The notes beneath the pieces were generated by a model. It was not told the origin of the DNA. It made no database searches and worked only from the letters and a program-made list of their open reading frames with translations. Position numbers and translations under genes: made by a program. This document shows positions 13,590 through 14,996 of a DNA stretch of 14,996 bases, piece after piece; within the stretch, counting starts at the first letter, position 1; the number at the start of each line of letters is the position of its first letter. The DNA is from CANKHA01 sp040877285 (GTDB taxonomy: Bacteria; Pseudomonadota; Alphaproteobacteria; Rhizobiales; Xanthobacteraceae): NCBI GenBank assembly GCA_040877285.1, contig JBBDNZ010000159.1, forward strand, positions 1-14,996, given 5' to 3'.

Positions 13590-14606
13590 TCATTCCCCAA
13601 CAAGCGTGAATTGCAGCAACAGCGTACGCTGCAAGGGCGAGAAGTTGTCGTCCGACACCAGCGTGAGCACGATTTCTCCCGTGGCCGCACGGTGCACGCC
13701 GAGCCCTTCCAGATTGTCGATTTCCTGACCGAAATCGGCATAAAAGATCACCGGGCCGTCCACCGCGGCGCCGGGCCGCAGATCGGCAAGCGCGATACGG
13801 CGGATGCGGACCGCCCCGCGCAGCCAGGAGGCGCGGCGCTCCAGCAACAACATGTCACCGCCGGGCAGGAGCGCGCAGTCGCCCACGTCGAAGTCGTCCG
13901 TGCGTTTGACGGCGAATTCGCCGTGGCTCGGTCCGCCGATCAGAAAACCCTTAACATTGCCGGAGGCATCGGCCGTTTCCGAGATCGCGATCAGCGTCCC
14001 GGCCAGCGGCAGCCCGTCCGGCACCACGGCCAGGGCTTCGAGACCTTTGTTCCAGCGCAGGCGGCCGATTTCAACGGGCAGCGGGATCGGCACGCCACGG
14101 GCGCGTAGCCCATCCTTGGCGAAGTCGAATTTCACGATGCGGTGCACGCGCTCGATGCCGACATAGAGCGTGCCGCCGTCCTCGGCGATCGACTCCGTGT
14201 CGTACCAGCCGCGCGCGGAGAGTCGATCGCCGTTTACGTCCAGCATCGGCGCCATCTGCACATCCGCGATGCCGGCCGGCGTCGAGCCGGCATAGACGAT
14301 GCGCCCACGCAACCAGCGCGCCTTGTCGGTCACGGCGATGAAATGTGCCCCGTCGGGATCGATGCGGATCGACGAAAGGCCGCCGAATTCCTTGGACGAT
14401 GAAGTGAGCCGTAGCCCGCCCCGATATTCAAGCAGACCGAAGCGGCGCAGTTCCTTGTCGCGGTTGTCGAAGGACGAGATCGGAGTTGAATGAATTACGA
14501 TCCTTGCGGGTGCGCCTGGTTGCGCATACGCCGGAGCCGCAAGCAGAAGGACGGCCGCCGCCACGCCGATCGCGCGGCGAAGGCGCGGATGCTGCAAAAG
14601 CGCCAT
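13590..14606 (-). CDS. Phytase-like esterase family protein, exported
   Basis: 338 residues from ATG 14606 (MALLQHPRLRRAIGVAAAVLLLAAPAYAQ), which gives a textbook signal peptide cleaved after AYA. The frame is open to 14741, but the extra 45 residues overlap the cobT tail and are unlike a secreted leader, so I reject them. The mature part matches the 'esterase-like activity of phytase' family: FGGLSSIRIDPDGAHFIAVTDKARW, GWYDTESIAEDGGTLYVGIERVHRIVKFDF, WNKGLEALAVVPDG, DDFDVGDCALLPGGDMLLLERR, IDNLEGLGVHRAATGEIVLTLVSDDNFSPLQRTLLLQFTL. It probably folds as a beta-propeller in the periplasm; the substrate is unknown. It follows cobT by 43 bases. Confidence 0.88.
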   Translation of the reverse strand: MALLQHPRLRRAIGVAAAVLLLAAPAYAQPGAPARIVIHSTPISSFDNRDKELRRFGLLEYRGGLRLTSSSKEFGGLSSIRIDPDGAHFIAVTDKARWLRGRIVYAGSTPAGIADVQMAPMLDVNGDRLSARGWYDTESIAEDGGTLYVGIERVHRIVKFDFAKDGLRARGVPIPLPVEIGRLRWNKGLEALAVVPDGLPLAGTLIAISETADASGNVKGFLIGGPSHGEFAVKRTDDFDVGDCALLPGGDMLLLERRASWLRGAVRIRRIALADLRPGAAVDGPVIFYADFGQEIDNLEGLGVHRAATGEIVLTLVSDDNFSPLQRTLLLQFTLVGE

Positions 14607-14649
14607 CTTCAAGCGGGCCCCCAAAGGCTCCGACCGATCCGCTCTTACT

Positions 14650-14996
14650 TCAGTGGAGCAGACGGGAAACCGGCGATTTGCGCAGCCGAGCGCCGGACAT
14701 GGCTGCCGGCCGTCGCGACGGCGCGGCCAGCGCATGCTCATCGAACAGCTCGGCGAGTTTCTCGGTCATCGCGCCGCCGAGTTCCTCGGCGTCAACAATC
14801 GTCACCGCCCGCCGGTAATAGCGCGTCACGTCATGGCCAATGCCGATGGCGATCAGTTCCACGGGAGAGCGCGTCTCGATTTCACGGATCACCCAGCGCA
14901 AGTGGCGCTCCAGATAATTTCCCGGATTGACCGACAGCGTGGAATCGTCGACCGGCGCGCCGTCGGAAATCATCATCAGGATCTTGCGCTGCTCGG
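14650..14996 (-). CDS. cobT: Cobaltochelatase subunit CobT, C-terminal part only
   Basis: CobT works with CobS and CobN to insert cobalt into hydrogenobyrinic acid a,c-diamide in aerobic cobalamin synthesis. About 115 C-terminal residues are visible, in frame from the right edge: EQRKILMMISDGAPVDDSTLSVNPGNYLERHLRWVI, the von Willebrand A-type domain characteristic of CobT, then ELIAIGIGHDVTRYYRRAVTIVDAEELGGAMTEKLAELF. The last 20 residues after DEHA are Arg/Ser-rich. The start and most of the gene lie beyond the window. Confidence 0.93.
   Translation of the reverse strand, partial: EQRKILMMISDGAPVDDSTLSVNPGNYLERHLRWVIREIETRSPVELIAIGIGHDVTRYYRRAVTIVDAEELGGAMTEKLAELFDEHALAAPSRRPAAMSGARLRKSPVSRLLH

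Noticed and set aside
14607..14741. N-terminal 45-residue extension of the phytase-like protein
   Set aside because: It overlaps the end of cobT and would place the clear signal peptide internally.
1..14996. CRISPR arrays, rRNA genes, prophage genes or a complete transposase
   Set aside because: None seen: no regularly spaced repeats, no rRNA sequence, no integrase, capsid or transposase motifs in any frame.

Overview
The window looks like a GC-rich alphaproteobacterial chromosome, most likely Hyphomicrobiales (Rhizobiales). This is inferred from protein similarity by eye and from a gene order I associate with that group: cobT, a phytase-like esterase gene, rpmB, a DUF3108 gene, a SUV3-like helicase gene, an S4-domain gene, a 7Fe ferredoxin gene and carD. 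No database search was possible.

Layout. Positions 1-2173 (minus strand) hold a tRNA-Arg(CCT) followed by the sulfate-activation genes cysQ, cysD and the start of cysN; the window cuts cysN. Positions 2248-4533 (plus) hold an exported SNase-like protein and an M48 zinc metalloprotease lipoprotein. Positions 4620-6310 (minus) hold an ABC-2 exporter: an ATPase gene overlapping its permease gene by an ATGA. A strong hairpin terminator at 6358-6387 separates it from carD. Positions 6414-11460 (minus) hold helicase, S4 protein, ferredoxin and CarD, in that transcriptional order. Positions 12147-13010 (minus, DUF3108) and 13291-13581 (plus, rpmB) diverge from a shared upstream region. Positions 13590-14996 (minus) hold the phytase-like protein and the C-terminal end of CobT, cut by the right edge.

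The most unusual part is 11754-12153. A 384-bp segment is bounded by perfect 19-bp terminal inverted repeats and flanked by an 8-bp direct repeat with one mismatch. It carries no transposase. Inside are two adjacent palindromes, a bidirectional terminator-like hairpin, a ribosome-binding site and a 79-residue two-helix membrane protein whose stop codon lies inside the right terminal repeat. The segment sits exactly at the stop codon of the DUF3108 gene. It looks like a non-autonomous, cargo-carrying insertion cassette (MITE or mobile-insertion-cassette type) and is the best candidate for something undescribed.

Other points of note are a promoter-then-terminator leader ahead of carD, a possible basic N-terminal extension of CarD, loss of a catalytic Glu position in the SNase-like protein, and a long low-complexity tail on the helicase. 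Most other genes look like ordinary housekeeping genes.
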